From positions 42,982,555 to 43,046,554 of the forward strand of contig NC_088677.1 of the NCBI RefSeq assembly GCF_950023065.1: a DNA stretch of 64,000 bases. The letters run 5' to 3'. Both the position numbers and the translations under genes were made by a program. Source of the stretch: Planococcus citri (taxonomy: Eukaryota; Arthropoda; Insecta; Hemiptera; Pseudococcidae). This document shows, in pieces, positions 38,201 through 53,200 of the stretch; the stretch's first letter is position 1; each line of letters begins with the position of its first letter. The notes beneath the pieces are model-generated. The model did no database searches. It saw nothing but the letters and a program-made list of their open reading frames with translations, and was not told the DNA's origin.

Positions 38201-41200
38201 GAGCCTTTGCTACTAGTCGTAGATAATGAACCTAAACTAGAACTAGAACTCATAGATAATGTGGAAGCCGATAACGTTCTGAGTTGGCTTTCGAGTTGGG
38301 TCATGGTTTTTAATGCGTCTCTCAGCTGCTGCAGAAGGAATTGTTTCTCTTCGTGTAATTTTAATCTGCAACATCCATAAAATACAAAGTATTATTCTCA
38401 AAGAAAACGCCAAATCGGAAATAAAAAAAAATATATATATATAATCAATCGATAGTTTGGAAGCACTTTCAAGTAGAATAGTAGAAATACACCATCTAGA
38501 CTCCTCCCCTCCTGTCATAATATAATCCAGACGTGATGAGTCACTTTTAGAGATGAAAATACCCAAGTCGACCAGAAAATATTTCAAATCTGAAATGATA
38601 ACCCCGAGGAAATGAAAAAAACCTTTCAACAAATTGAATGTATACCTACTTTGGCAAGAAATATACTTAATCATTGAGGATAGGTATTTGCCTGCAAGTT
38701 TTTGAAACGTCTGGAAATATTCATGATGACTATTGTACTTACTCAAGAATTGAATTTTTAGTTTTTTATACTTTTGGGTGCTTTTTTGATTCACGAGTTG
38801 ATGATTTTAAATTAGATATATCTGAATCATCTTCACATTTCTGCTTCATACGTAAAATTTCCTTTCAAATAAGACTCGATTGGTTTAATATATTTGTATT
38901 TTCGCATACTTCGGAAATTTTCACCCGTTGTGCGAAGAAATCTACACTTGTACACATCGAAATTCAAGATATTTGAGGTACATTATCAATATTTCGGCGA
39001 GACACTGAGTACACTATTTTACAGATTTGAGCCCTTCCCCTCCCGAATACATTCATCAGATTTTGCTAAGTTTTTCAGATTTCATACCTCTCTACAGCAT
39101 GATAATGTAACATATTTTTCATGCATTTATTTTAAAGTCGATTCTTCAAGACCAAAAATATTTCAAATTTCAAAGAAAACTACAAAACAAGCTGAAAAAT
39201 TATCGAGTATTACGATCGATGTACTCACCTATCGGCGATGGCTTTATTTGAAATTTCTAAAGCGTCGTTTAAGTCTTGTTCGAGTCGTTTAATTTCCTGC
39301 TGTACAAAGGCTGTTTCTTGATTGCCACGCTGTCTCGATGTGACACTTCGAAGCTCTCTCAGTAGTTGTTCTTTTTCTTGGAATAATAATAATCTGAAAT
39401 CACGCATAATATATGAATATAAGAGAATGGATAAACGTCGATCGACGACCGAATATTATAAGTGTGACATCATTCGACCAGCGTACCGATCTTTATCCGA
39501 TTCTGCCTGTCCAGGGGTGACTTTTTCTTCTAAATCGGCCAGTTGTTGCTGTATATTTTGAATTTTCTTTCTAGCTTCGTCGTACTCTAGTCGCATTCTA
39601 GCCATTTCTGCCAGTCTGCTACCCATTGGCATTAGCTACAAATAGATGAAAAAAATATTCCATGAAAAATTGTACGAGCGCATAAATATTATACACGATT
39701 AAAAAAATAAGTACAGAACAGTGCGATTGCAAATGCAAATGGTGAAGGGGAGGAGGAGCGAGCAGACCATTCGATGATTCGATGAATAATTTCGTGTAGG
39801 TAGGTGCACTCGAACTAGGTAGGTAGCCGATTAATGGGAAAAAAATTATCCTCTTTCGCTAATCAACTTGGTAATAGAGTAAAATGAAATTATAACTTGT
39901 TATTAAATCTTTGGTAAAAACAAAATGAATTACGACTAGCTATGAAAATATCGTATACTGGTAGTCTGTCAAATCTTCATTACTCGTATACTATACGTGT
40001 AGGTAGGTACATACATCTGTATCTGTACTTTGTATAAATATAGGCAGAGTTACACAGTTTAAAAAATCTCATACGCAGCCAAATTAACACTACAGCAGCC
40101 ACCGGTTAACTATATAATTATCGGACAAGAAATAGCAATTTTTCTTTCTAAGAAAACTAGCATCGCCGCCAGCCTCTTAGTACAACACACAATCTATAAT
40201 TATGTTGGAAAAAAAACCTTTGTTTAGAAACGAATACCACCAGTTCTCGTATTAAAAATATCTGTACATGTATATGCACTTTTAAATAGTGCATAACTGA
40301 ATTTTATATGGTAGGTATACGAATGCGAAGACGAATATCGACTACCTTACCTATCGTAAGTTCATCGAATGCGAACGAAGACGCCGACTAAAAAATTACC
40401 GATGCCATTTTGAAAACGCCCGGCTTGGACGTTTTAAACGATAAAATTCGAAGATAAGTCGCGTCGCGAGAATGAGCATTTATGTATAGGCGAGTTTTTT
40501 CCATCGCAAACACAAACAGAGCAAGAAAAAAGGTATCCCTACACGTGTCGTGTATAGTACACAATGACTAGTGAGTAATTAAAATTATCATTTTTTTCAA
40601 TTTACCTCTCCGGAGAGATCAGTCTGTGAAGCGGTATTCGATACCGGTGGTATCGATAGGGTGCTCGCATCCGGTGAGCTTTCGTTGCATAACTGCAACC
40701 TAGTTAAATCGTCTTTTAATTTCACTAGCGACTGCATCAATTCCATTCTTTCTTTTTCGCCGGAAGATAGCGATCGTTGGATTTCACGAAGCTCTTCATT
40801 TATTGCCTGAGCTTCGGCTATATTATAACAACAGCCGCCGTTTAAACCGGATCCGTTACCGCTGAGTTTTTGTTCGACGCTGCAATCATCACACATGTAT
40901 CGTTACAATTTGTAGATGCAAGTACATACGAAAATTCCACAACGATAGGAAACTTACGAAGTCAGAGTTTCAACTCCTCTTTGAGTGCAGGTCATTTCGG
41001 CTCTGATTTGTTCTAGTTCTCTTTTCAGTCTGGATACGCGATCGCGAGCGTGGGCGACTTCGGATTTTAATAAATCGGGGTCGTATTTCGTACTTAAGCT
41101 ACTTGTACTGGAACATACTGAAACAATCCAACAAATACCATCGACATTACTACCTAAGCCATTCATCCGCAAAAAAATCATTGTTCATTAGCGCGTGTGC

Positions 41201-44200
41201 GGCCGTATTTCCAGATTACATTAACGTGAAATTAATATGTACTTATTATATTATACACGCGCATCGCCGATATGCATATACAAGACAAGTTGTATCCATG
41301 ATAGAGAAAAAAAAAGCAAAAAGAAAAAAAAAAGAAAGTCTATATGTAGTTGTAAAACTAATAGCTACTGTGTAATTTAACCAGCCACAGGCACTAGGTA
41401 TGTCAATGTGGTGTAAATGTACATCCAACGATAGTGCATGGTGCATAGTCTTGAATATTTTAAAACGAAGAGAATATTTTTTTTCAAAGTTAGCTGTCAG
41501 CTATTTTTCCGTCAAAAATAAACTTCAAAATGTGTATTAGAAAACTCGCGAGCCTATTTATGTACATATAAGTCACATGCGATGTAACGATTTTTTTCAT
41601 CTCACTGCCAGGCTTCTATTCGCTTACTTAATGTATTTTGTGAATTATCTGACATTTTACGCAGCTGTTCAAAAATTACGTATATCAACCAACTGTTCTT
41701 ACCATCAATATACGCAGGCTACGTAAAGAATATAAACAATAATACGAAAAACAAGCGCATTAGCGTAATTTTTACTCGATTTTTTTCCGAATTCTGATCT
41801 ACGTTTTTAAAAATGCAATCGGAATCACAAAGACACGGATATTTACTTCGAAAGACTGATAAGGAAACTTACCCAACTGTTGAAAAAATTCTTGGCTAGA
41901 CAAAGAACAACCATAGCATTCAGAAATACATCAACATTGTTATATTTCAGGAGCTTGATTTCAATTTTTCGATTTCGGCGAGTTTATTCAAATTTGGTTT
42001 ATTTGGCGCGAAAAAAATCATAGTTTTATAAAATCTAAGAAGAAAGGAAAGGTGAAATTTGGTTCATATCTGGTTTACGACCTCTCTCGAAACTGTCATA
42101 TAACCTTTCCAAGATGAGAAAATCCAAGAGACCAAGAATTGGCTGGATGCTTCAGAATGACTTAAAAGTCGAAACCACCATCAATCGATTCAAAAAGTCA
42201 AAAATGGGACATGAACAAAAATTCCACACTGTAGCTAAATTTGATCAAATAGTGTATGTTTTTATGGAAAATGAGTTCAAGAATTTTTTCCCAAAAATTA
42301 TGCAATGAAATTCAGCGTTTAAAATTTGGCCTCGCGGGGCGTTTCTATAGCAGCTCTTTCTATTTTTTGGCCAACTTTCAAGAAAAAGATCTGATCGTCA
42401 TTACTAAATCTTGAGAACCTTTTCATTAAATTGTCTAGCAATAAAACACCTCCCTACTTTATAAAAAAACCTGCGATTTGAAAAATCTTGGAAAATTTTC
42501 AAGCAACCCTACGCGAATGATTACAAATGGGAGAGGGGAGAGTTCAAGTCCTCGCCCTAAAATTTTTCTCAGTCTCTTAACGTGAATCCAGATCCACGGG
42601 AATCGAAGAGGGAAATTTAAGTGATGGTAATGAAAAGATACAAAATATCTGCGAAATAATCGAATGTCAAAAAAACATAGCTTAAAGCTTTGAGATTAAT
42701 TTTAAAAAAGAACCCCTCTTCCTTCTTCTTCCCTACCATACAAAATTTTAGCACTTTCTCCCCTTGTTGGAAATTCTAATTTGCAAGCTCATGGTTTTAT
42801 TATTATTTAAGAGTATTGGTGTCTAAAATCGAAACACCTACACGTAAATTTGAGAAAATAAATCAAGAAAAACATGCCCACGCCTACTTTAAAATAATGA
42901 AAGTTCCGATCTCTTAAAAACTCACAAAACCATATCTTCCCCCCCCCCCAAAAAAAAAAAAAACACTTGATTTTTTGTCAATTTTTGAAAAGTAAGTAGG
43001 CTAAATATGTACCAATGCAATTTTACTACGTAAACTTCTTTCGTTCTTTCACCACAAACCTGCACTCTTACTCCTATTCCTCACGAGCAAATTTACTCAC
43101 ACATATTCTGTTGTAGGTATGGTTTGGATTGTAATTAATACATAAATAAACATGTGTACGCATAAATTCGCAATCAAATGACTAATCACGTCGATATTCG
43201 ATTATGTATTTTACACCACGTAAGCATGTATCTCCATCCACCTTTGATATTCGTTGTTACATAAATTAAAAGTACAGAAATCGTTATTATTTGAATTTCA
43301 AACTTTTCTTCGCGAAATGTACGAATACATTACATGCGCCTACTGCCGGTGTATCGAACGTCAAACGATAACAAGTTCAATTTATAATAAATGAAATTCT
43401 AGGATATAAAACACGACGTAATAAGCATAGGTATTTTTCTTTTGTTTTTTTTGACCGACCCTTTTTTCCATTTTCTTTATCGCGTATATCTTCATTCTTC
43501 AACTTACTTATATACTTATTTTTATCAACGATCAAAACGTATGAGAATTGTAAAGAATATCAATTGATACAATTCGTACATACACGTAAACGTATCCTTC
43601 CACCATTCCATTATACAAACAACATGACCTCAGAGATAAACAATCTACATTATTATTAACATATATGTGTCAAAGCTCAACATTTCTTGTTATACTGAAC
43701 ATTGAAAACTCAAGATATGTATGTATGTAGTATAATTTCAACGTCATTTTCTCCCTTTCCATTTATTTATTCACATTCTATCGAGAAGGATTTTTCAATA
43801 ACCTAATTGGGATTTAAAATCATATTGTATGAAATCTGAATAAATTATTCATATGTATTTGTGTGAAAAAAGAAATTTCGGGCTAAATAATTAGAATTAT
43901 TCATTTTCTGTCGACTTCGCTGAACAGGGATCTAACGAAATTTCTAAAAAAAAAAAATCGACTTTTGCACTCACTCCGCTCCAACAGAAATAGGCTAATT
44001 TTTCTACTTTCATTTTCTAAATGTTCGGTTTTTGCCCTTTCGGGCTTTTATTTCGACATTTTTACAAAATCTTTTCAAAAATTGAAAAAAATTCAGAGTT
44101 TCAAAAAATTTTAAAATTGAATTATTTCCTTTTTCCAAACATTATCTTATAAAAATTTCATTCACTTATACTAATGGATCAATTTTAAAGCGCATTCTCC

Positions 44201-47200
44201 TATGATAAAATTACTTTTCTACTTCTTAATGATTGATAATCATATTGTAATTAAAAGACAAATTACTTTCTTATAGGTAAATTTTCATTAAAAATTTCAT
44301 TTAAAGACGAAGCACGTGTTGAAAAATTCATCCTACAAAAATCCTCATTAACCGGATTGAAAATATTTTCATTAAAATGCCGTTACGTTCGTATAGTACG
44401 AAAAAATCTCGACCCTTCTTTTATTCGATAAACTGTTCCTGGTAATTGAGATATAAACAATCGACTAGTTATCACTGTTACAGGAAATACGAATTAAAAA
44501 TGAGAAAAGTATGTGCAGTATGGTAGCGGGGTTAATAGGATATAGATAATACTTAGATAAAGTAATTACAGTATCGTTAACATAAACCATTTTCTTATCA
44601 CAAGTTGGTGGTTTAAAGTTGACTAATAATAAATTCCGTACAGCTATATTCACCTAGTATACGTATTACGTATAAATGAAAAATGTTACTTACAACTACT
44701 TCTAGAAATGTTAAGTGTATTTAGCGCATTGTTCAAATGATCGTATTCGTCTTGCGCTAAATTCAGCCTTGCTTGTTTTACATCGTATATTTCTTTTTTT
44801 GCCTGAAACATAAGGAAATGAAACATTTTTAGTAATCAGGGAAATTGAGAAACAGGTAGAGGTAAGTATAGGTAAATAAAGTTTCTGGAGATATTCACAA
44901 GGTGGAATGGTGGACCATTTTAAACGCAGGGATTGCATTCGTAATCACATATACACTATGGAGACGAGTTTCTAAAAGTCATCGTCCTTTTTCACGACAC
45001 ACAAAGGTACGCATATTTAGCCTACAATAGGTACAGTACAAAAGTATAGACGAAATTCAACGCATTCTATTGCATTGTTTAAATGGCCGACAGGTGAAAC
45101 AGCAACAGAGAAATTACTATCCTCCAGTTGGCAAACTACCATTCAAAAAACGCAATTATGTCTTCTGTTTGAAGGAGCATTCCATAAACCCGAGAACGAG
45201 AAGTAAATTACGAGGGAAAACAATCTTCGTCTCGATCATCATCCACCCTAAATCTCTCATCTCACAGCAGGTATCGTATAGACGATAGACGAAACATCAT
45301 CAATATTCTTTTTCTATCGGGCATCCACCGAAGATAGGTAAAATACTCCATTGCGTTCAAACAACTACGTATATACACACACACACACACACATCGACAT
45401 TGTTGTACAGTTGGGTAATATCGTTCAAGTTAAGCTTCAAGGGCCGGCGTCAGTATCCATAATGAAGGCCCTAAATGCATTTTGAAAATGTAAATGATTT
45501 TAACAAACTCCATTCCAACGAAAAAATTTCAAAAGGGCTTGGCAAAATCCCTCCCAAATCCGTATAAGATTTCATATTTTTAGCACTTTGCAACCACACT
45601 CCATGAAACCTATTTAACGTTTCGGTTGTCGATATCGATACCGATGGTATAAATTTTACTTCTCACCTCGATGCTCTCGTCATGTCAAAACTCGGCATAC
45701 GAAAGAAAAAAATTACATCATGTCAATAAATTTCGATAACACGTGAAAACTTGACTAATTACATTTCACGTCTGACCGAGTATCATCGTCACCGCGTGTT
45801 TAGTTTTCATCTCACTTTATTCGACAGTCGTTCAAATTTAATATCATTATCTGGTGCGGAAATTTAAAAATCCAATTCGTACGATTCCGTCAGCGGAATT
45901 CCTATGCGCGCGGGTTTAAAAATTTGCTATTGAAAACTCTCACACCGTTATTCATTTTCAATTACAGCACAATTTTAAACCATAAAAATCGATGACAAAT
46001 ATGGAATACTCTTTATATCAAATTGACAGTCTGACGCGATGATCCCCCTCTTCCCAGTTATCTTTTGAGGCATCATTTCTGACAGAAAGGCCATTTCAGA
46101 AAACATTTTGAACGATGATGTCAAAAATGCAAACAAATGATCAAAACTCATGGATTTCAGATTGAAAGACCGACTCGAGCTAAAATTCCAAAATAAATAG
46201 CTTTTGAAAATGTTCCTCGCAACATTTGGAACATTTCGTGCCATCAAGTTACCTTCACAAAATCACTGATGCTGAACTCGTCTTCGGAGATACCTATACA
46301 CGGAAGAAAATTAAAAGGAAGCAGAACAGAAGCACATAATAGACTACACTCAACACACTGAAAATGATTCATAAAATCGCAGGGAACCTTCTCTCAAGAT
46401 TGCATAACGGAAAAAATACATATTTTCGTAAATAGCGGTAACTACATCACATGCACTCACAGCAAACACCAAGCATAAGACAATGATAATTAAAAGTAAG
46501 TATCGTTGTAAACATACTGGTAATTTAATTACCACTCAGTAATCGAGAAAAAAATTGCAATTTTAACGCTTCGGTAGGTGTTTAAGATGGCGGGGTAAGG
46601 TGCGGTATGTGTTTAATGTATTAATACTGTACAGTGTACAGTATTAATACGAGTACAGACAAAAACGTTCACTGTAATTCAACTTTCAAAAGCTATGTTT
46701 ACGGAATATTGATAACAAGACGGAACATATTTTGGAGCAAAACTCGTACAAATTACAAAACATACTCATCATCGAGATTTTGACATTAAAGCGCACATCG
46801 CAACGTTCCTAAATCATAATTCATAATGTAAATACGAACGGTGTGGCGACATGAATACGTATTACCAACTATATACAGGATTTCAACAGATTTTCTTAAG
46901 CAAAATCTTCCATCCCTGCTACAAATTTTGCATGCAAGCGCACACAAAAATATGCCACAGTCAAAAAGAAAACTTTACAGAAGTTGGAAATTCGACGATC
47001 TTTAATTTTCAAACTGAAATTAATGTTAATTTTGTAACCTTTTAGAATTGAAATTCCCCCTCCCCCCTCGAATTTAATATAAACTCAAGAGGACTGGGAC
47101 CACTTCCATTCAATGTACAAGGAGTTTTTTTTTTTACCTATCAATGTAAAATATGAGAAAAAATGTAAAAATGAAATTAACGTCTCCAAAAACCCAACGA

Positions 47201-50200
47201 AATACAAAGCAAAAATCACAAAAATTTTTCATTTTTTTTTTTGTTTCAATTTTGGGATCTATTGTGGGACTTGAAGACCTCATATCACATAGAGAAATAT
47301 GCTAAAAAATAATCACCCAAGATCACGGTTTTCAAAAAACTGAACAACACCTTCGAAAATCTCAGCCCAGAAAAATCATTAAAACTGACAACGAAGCGAT
47401 GAAGAAAGCATACGGGCAAAAAGAAAATTACTATGTACAAAAACAGAAAAAGAGGAAACCAATCATAAACTTCAATTTATGAATATCAAATCAAAACTAA
47501 TGGTACCCTTAATTTTTTTCCCCCTCAAACAAAATCATTTCAAATTTTCCAACTGTTCGACAATTCCACTCTCTAAATTTGAAACAGTCAATTTCACTGC
47601 TTAGCAGTCACGACATTTTGCCTTCTTAAAGCAGTAGTTTTTTTTTACTGCAAAACAGTGAAAAATTACTGAATTGGTCAGTCAAAATGATTTTTTACTG
47701 ACCAACTCAGTAATTTTTCACTGTTTTGCAGTAAAAAAAAACTACTGCTTTAAAAAGGCAAAATGTCGTGACTGCTAAGCAGTGAAATTGACTGTTTCAA
47801 ATTTAGAGAGCACGTAGGTATCCTCTTTATAAAAGCAATTTTGTCATTTTTTTCAAATGTTGGTAGGGGGAGGTGAAGTATATTTTTCAACTCCCTCCGC
47901 CTCCCACAACAATATCACGTAAAAAATCAAACGAATTAGCTACCAATCTTCATTTTTCGAATCAAAAACCATATCCTTTCCATCCAAAATTTTGCATCAA
48001 CCTAGGATTTTTTGAAAGGAAATCACTAAGCTAAGCTCGAGTATAACCGGCTGAACGAAAAGTAGGGAAAGATTTGAGGACAAATCCTCGATGTACAAAT
48101 TGAATAAATAAATAAATTTCAAAGAAAATACGCCAATATTCATCATACTTACGAGTAAATTTTCAAAATAGAATTGCAAAATTTTCAAGTTCAACTTTCA
48201 CACAAAGTGAAATTTATTTCAATTTTTCAATATTTCAAACGAGTTTCGTACGCTCTACGCCGCGCCACCTCTCCTCGGTAACCTTGAACTTCAACTACAA
48301 CAAAAGCCTGTCATTTTTTCAACGGGAAGCGGCAGGTGGAGAGGGTGAAAATCAAAACAGTGCGGGAAAGCAATTTTTACGAATACGAATGTAATTGTGA
48401 TGTAGTACATAATATGGTAAGAAGGAAGCAAGGGGAGGGGAGGACGATCGATTTTTAAAAATAGTTCACTCGATGAAACAAAGAGAGGCATCTCGTTTGC
48501 CTCTTTCTCTTCAACTACATACTCGTACTTACTAAAATACAAGTACCAGCACTCAGCACTAGATACTACGAAAATCATTTAGGTAGGTAGAGGTACTCGG
48601 ATACTTACAACGTCGTAATAAATATACGAGACGAATAATTCGCGAAAATAACAACACAATATGACGGTATCGTAATCGATCCACGTGTAATCGATGTAAT
48701 AGGCGATTAAATTCGCTCGATCAGCGCCATTTTTATCGACCAACGAGCACGTCATGTTTTCGGCGCGAAAAAAACCAAACAACACTGATGATGGAGTGAT
48801 GGAAACTCCTGTGAAAAAACGCACGTAGGTAATTCCGCTTACGAATCACAATGACCACGCTGATATTTCACTCGATCACTGATCAATGGTGATCCGCGTC
48901 ACTACAACGAAATCGATCGAATTCGATCACAATTCACAACCGCACGCATACCAAATAGGTATCCGAAAAAACGGGCACATTCGCGCATATTTTCCCGCAA
49001 TTTCCGTACGTCTAGGTACCGGCGACCGGGGCCAACGCACACGCGACCACAACAACAATAACAAGACGATCCAGCGCAGACGTCTGCCGTATGCACTCGT
49101 ACTCTAAATCGGCACTAAATCCAAATCGGCAACAATCGAAAAGAACAGCAGAAGAGAAGAATAAGAAGCGCGGAATTCGTACAACCTAGGTCCACGACGA
49201 GGGGCACCCTAACCGGAACATCCCTCCAGACTCCAGTGGATTGGAATCTTCCTCGTGAATCGGCGAAAAAATCGAGTTGAGCCGGCGAACGCGAGGCGGA
49301 GTCGCGCGCCACCAGAATAATTCCAATTCCAACCTCGACGGACATGGTCGACGCTATCTACACAGCACAGCACATAACGGCAAGAGATGGAAAGAGAGCG
49401 ACCTTGCGCGCCCCAAAAGAATTCCAACTATGACCCCAGCATGCATACGAGTACACCGGTTCGCCCAGTCAGTAAATTCCAAACGTAAAACCACAATAAA
49501 GATATACATAGAAGGTTAACTACAACAAATACCGCCAGATTCATCTATCAACTCCGAGAGGTAATACGGACCTTTTTTTTTACATTTTTTCTTTCTTCCT
49601 CTCACTCTCTTTCTCACATTTCTGTTGTATATTTATCTTACTTCTACCCCTTTCTCTTTTAGTCTTTTTTTTTTCTATCATCCATCGTCTCATCTTCGGA
49701 TAATCTGAATACGTTCCGTTCTCTCTACAGTCTACATTGGAATTAGGTACGTTGATTTTCTTATTGACTATGACCAGATAACGAAGATGCCATCGCGTAC
49801 TAACCAATAAATCCGAGGTATTTTTTTTCTTCCTCGACCAATGAGATTATGATCTGGAATTTAGGTGCGAATGTGTTCCACGCACAAGTTACAACCCACA
49901 ACAATGAAGTACTCTCGCTGATGGTCGAATTTATCGCGTTTTATTCTCAATTCGCGCATGATTATTGAAATATGCCATCAAATCCGGGAAATGTTCAATT
50001 AACTAAAAGCGACCCTCCCGCTCCCCTCTACCACAATTTGTTGGAAAAACATCGCGATTAAATTATCTCATATTTCAAACGACCAATTACAGTACGCGTA
50101 TAAAAAGTGTGTTTTAATTTCAATTGCACGATGACGCGACCATGGCGATTCTTCATCTATATGTACCTACCATTATATCGTATTCTCCAACTGAGATACT

Positions 50201-53200
50201 TGAATTTTTACGAGAATGAAATTGAGCTTTGAGCTTTTTGCAGTGAAATAGTCAGAAAGTATACGTAATAATAACTTTTTATGACTTTTCCCTACTTCGT
50301 CTGAAAAACTGAAGCAGTTTTCTATATCAGGAGAAAATACATAAATATACTCAATTGACAAAATGTTATCGACTTTTCTGACGCAGAATTTTCTACATAA
50401 CAAGAAAAGCCCAAAGTAATTAATTTTGATAGGTTTTTTCTTCTAGTAATAGGTTAATTAAAAAATCACTAATACGCCATCTAGGCCAAAATCGTCAATT
50501 TCTTATTTATAAGATTTATGATAATTCCCATTGAAGAAAGTATATCACGCTATTTTGGAAACTTCTGACCGACCTTTCAGGTGAACTACTGGACTGAAAT
50601 TCAGGCTTACTAGACAAATGTCAACTCAAAACAGGTCATATATTAAGAAAAAAATGGGATCAACTTTACACATGCAGGTATAGGTAGGTAGGTCTAGGTA
50701 CTAGGTCTAGGTCTAGGTACCTGGCAGATTGAAAGACGGGAAATATTATCCTTTATAACTTTAATTTGCGCTAGAAAAATTTGCATGTTCGACTACTTGA
50801 CATAGTTGCTCAACACACGAACAACAAATATTTCTACATCTAGGTAGTTAGGTAGGTGCATATGAAAAAAAAAAAAAAAAAAAAATCGCAGTCGGTAAGT
50901 AAAAATTATACGATATCGTTTGTAATTAACACGAGAATTTGGCGAATTAATTTGGAATCAATGTAACAGTAAGCGGATTACAATCACGTATTGTTTTCTT
51001 ATCATAATGAATCACAAAAGAAATTTGTAAATTAGCTATTTAAGCGATAGGTAATCGGCGATGAAAGAGATTTTTCAAAGACGTCGTAATACGCTTTGCG
51101 GACGGCGACGATGACGACGAAATGAGCAAAAATTCAATCTTTATTAATCATTTCCGGATTCCGGAACACAGTTTTTATTTTACCTACTTGAAAAAAAAAC
51201 AACATTCGGTTGAAATTGAACACCTGCTGCACATGTATGATTACAATTTGTCGTTCAGTATTAAATATCGTCAAATATTAGTTCATAAATCGATTAGATA
51301 TTTTGTACTTCACTGATACATGCTATTAAAATAAGGTACTTATTAAAATTCTCCAATTCATGATATTCGACGTGACAATCTTACATCAGAAATTTTCCAA
51401 AAAAAAGTATTGATGACGTGCACGTGCATCAGTTTGCAATAAAGTAGAAGGCATGCTCACGTGTTTAACTCTCAACCAAAATTTTAATTTTATACCTAGT
51501 ATTTTCTCCACCTTACAAAGACTGAAAACTACAATAAAATTAATAAATTTAAGGTGTGTACTTTCAAAATTGATTATGGAATTTTGTACGGCTACTTGAA
51601 CTATCAACCCTAGAATTTCCAAAATTTCCAAATTCGATACGCCCTTTGTGAAAATGATGCCTGCGCTAGAATCAAATGCTTCGGTAATTTTACAAGAAGG
51701 CGCTCATTTGCCATACGTGACCCTCACTTGCTTTCCTCTCTACGGTCATTTTACGCTGCTTACACTTATTGTAGGTATATACGGTAGATAACCGAATACT
51801 TGAAATATTCACTCAAATCATCCGTGTCTCAGCTTCGCGACATCGATATTTATATGCACACGATTCGTCAAAGCCGAAAAGGGTAAAATGCCGCATTCCA
51901 AGACCGCCCATCAAAACGTACTATACGTACAACGCTGCAGAAGACAGAATATTCGACAATGGTAACGATAACGAATTACCGCACGAATGCTCGACTATCG
52001 TAAAAAGGTGAAAAAAATAATAAGAATGCGAAGAAGGTCATAAAGATGTAAAATTAAAGCCGTAATTATACGAACGTAGGTCAAGACCTACGAATTCTTT
52101 TACCTTGTTATCAGTGCATTATCATCTTATTCTCCCTACGATATACTATACTCAACAGTGCGTGGTACAGGCAGAGGCACTAGGCAGACAGTCATGTACT
52201 TATACTGTGTGTGTGTATACCTAATGCCATGGAGTACATTAACTACAATATAACTACATATATTATACCTTCTTAGTTAGTATACGATCAAGGAAGAAGA
52301 CGTAAAAAAAAATACACAGTATACCAATGTACCGGGATAACATTACACGTAAATAGTCTATCTTTATCAGAAAAGGTCACTCATCATTCGCCCACTTCTT
52401 GTAATCATTCTTTCGAGTCGATTCAACGGTTGAAAAAGTCAAAAAAAAAAAATCACGTCATCGCGCTGAAAAAACAGTAACTAGGTATGAATCGTCTAGC
52501 TAGATCTAATACATTGCCCTTCGAAGTTCGAATTATTTTCATTAAGAAGTAGGTAGGTAGTAGGTACCCTGTCTCCAATATCGAAATATACCTACTGAGC
52601 AAAATACCAGAGCATATTTCAAAACTAGAATACGAAAATCATAATCTTTGCACAGCGACATCCGAGTACAAACAGGAATCATCAAAAAACACGTAACTTC
52701 CTTTTGCTTTTTTCTTCTCCTTCTATCTATTCGTAATTCGTAAACGTATAACTCTTACGAACTAGTTTATTCGAAGAAAAATCATCGCTTTCTCACGGGA
52801 TCGTCGACAGAAAGAGAAAGAGAGAAAGAAAACAAATTTATAACGCCAAAAATAGTACGTATTTCGTCGCGTTTATTAATTTATTTACACTTAATTACGA
52901 ATATGCCGCGATACTCTACACGAGTAAAACAAATGCTCATGCTGCTTTTGAAAAAAATCCCAATTATCGAACTAAATTACAACTTGATTCTTATCCGCCG
53001 TCGTTACCAAATTAGCCACCATCGACGTTTCAAAACCTACACACGAGTATGCCGAAAAATACAATCCATTATTAAATTATTACGATTCTATCTAATTAAT
53101 GGAGAATGTTTTTAAGCGTGATTTTACAATTTGCACAGCGCTTATATCGTGGAAAAACCACTTTTTATTCGCGATATTTTCTCCTTCGTCGCGAATAAAA

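Noticed and set aside
38243..38794. 183-codon minus-strand ORF
   Set aside because: It overlaps the kibra exon 38102-38365 in a different frame and otherwise lies in an intron; its product is low-complexity and unrecognised.
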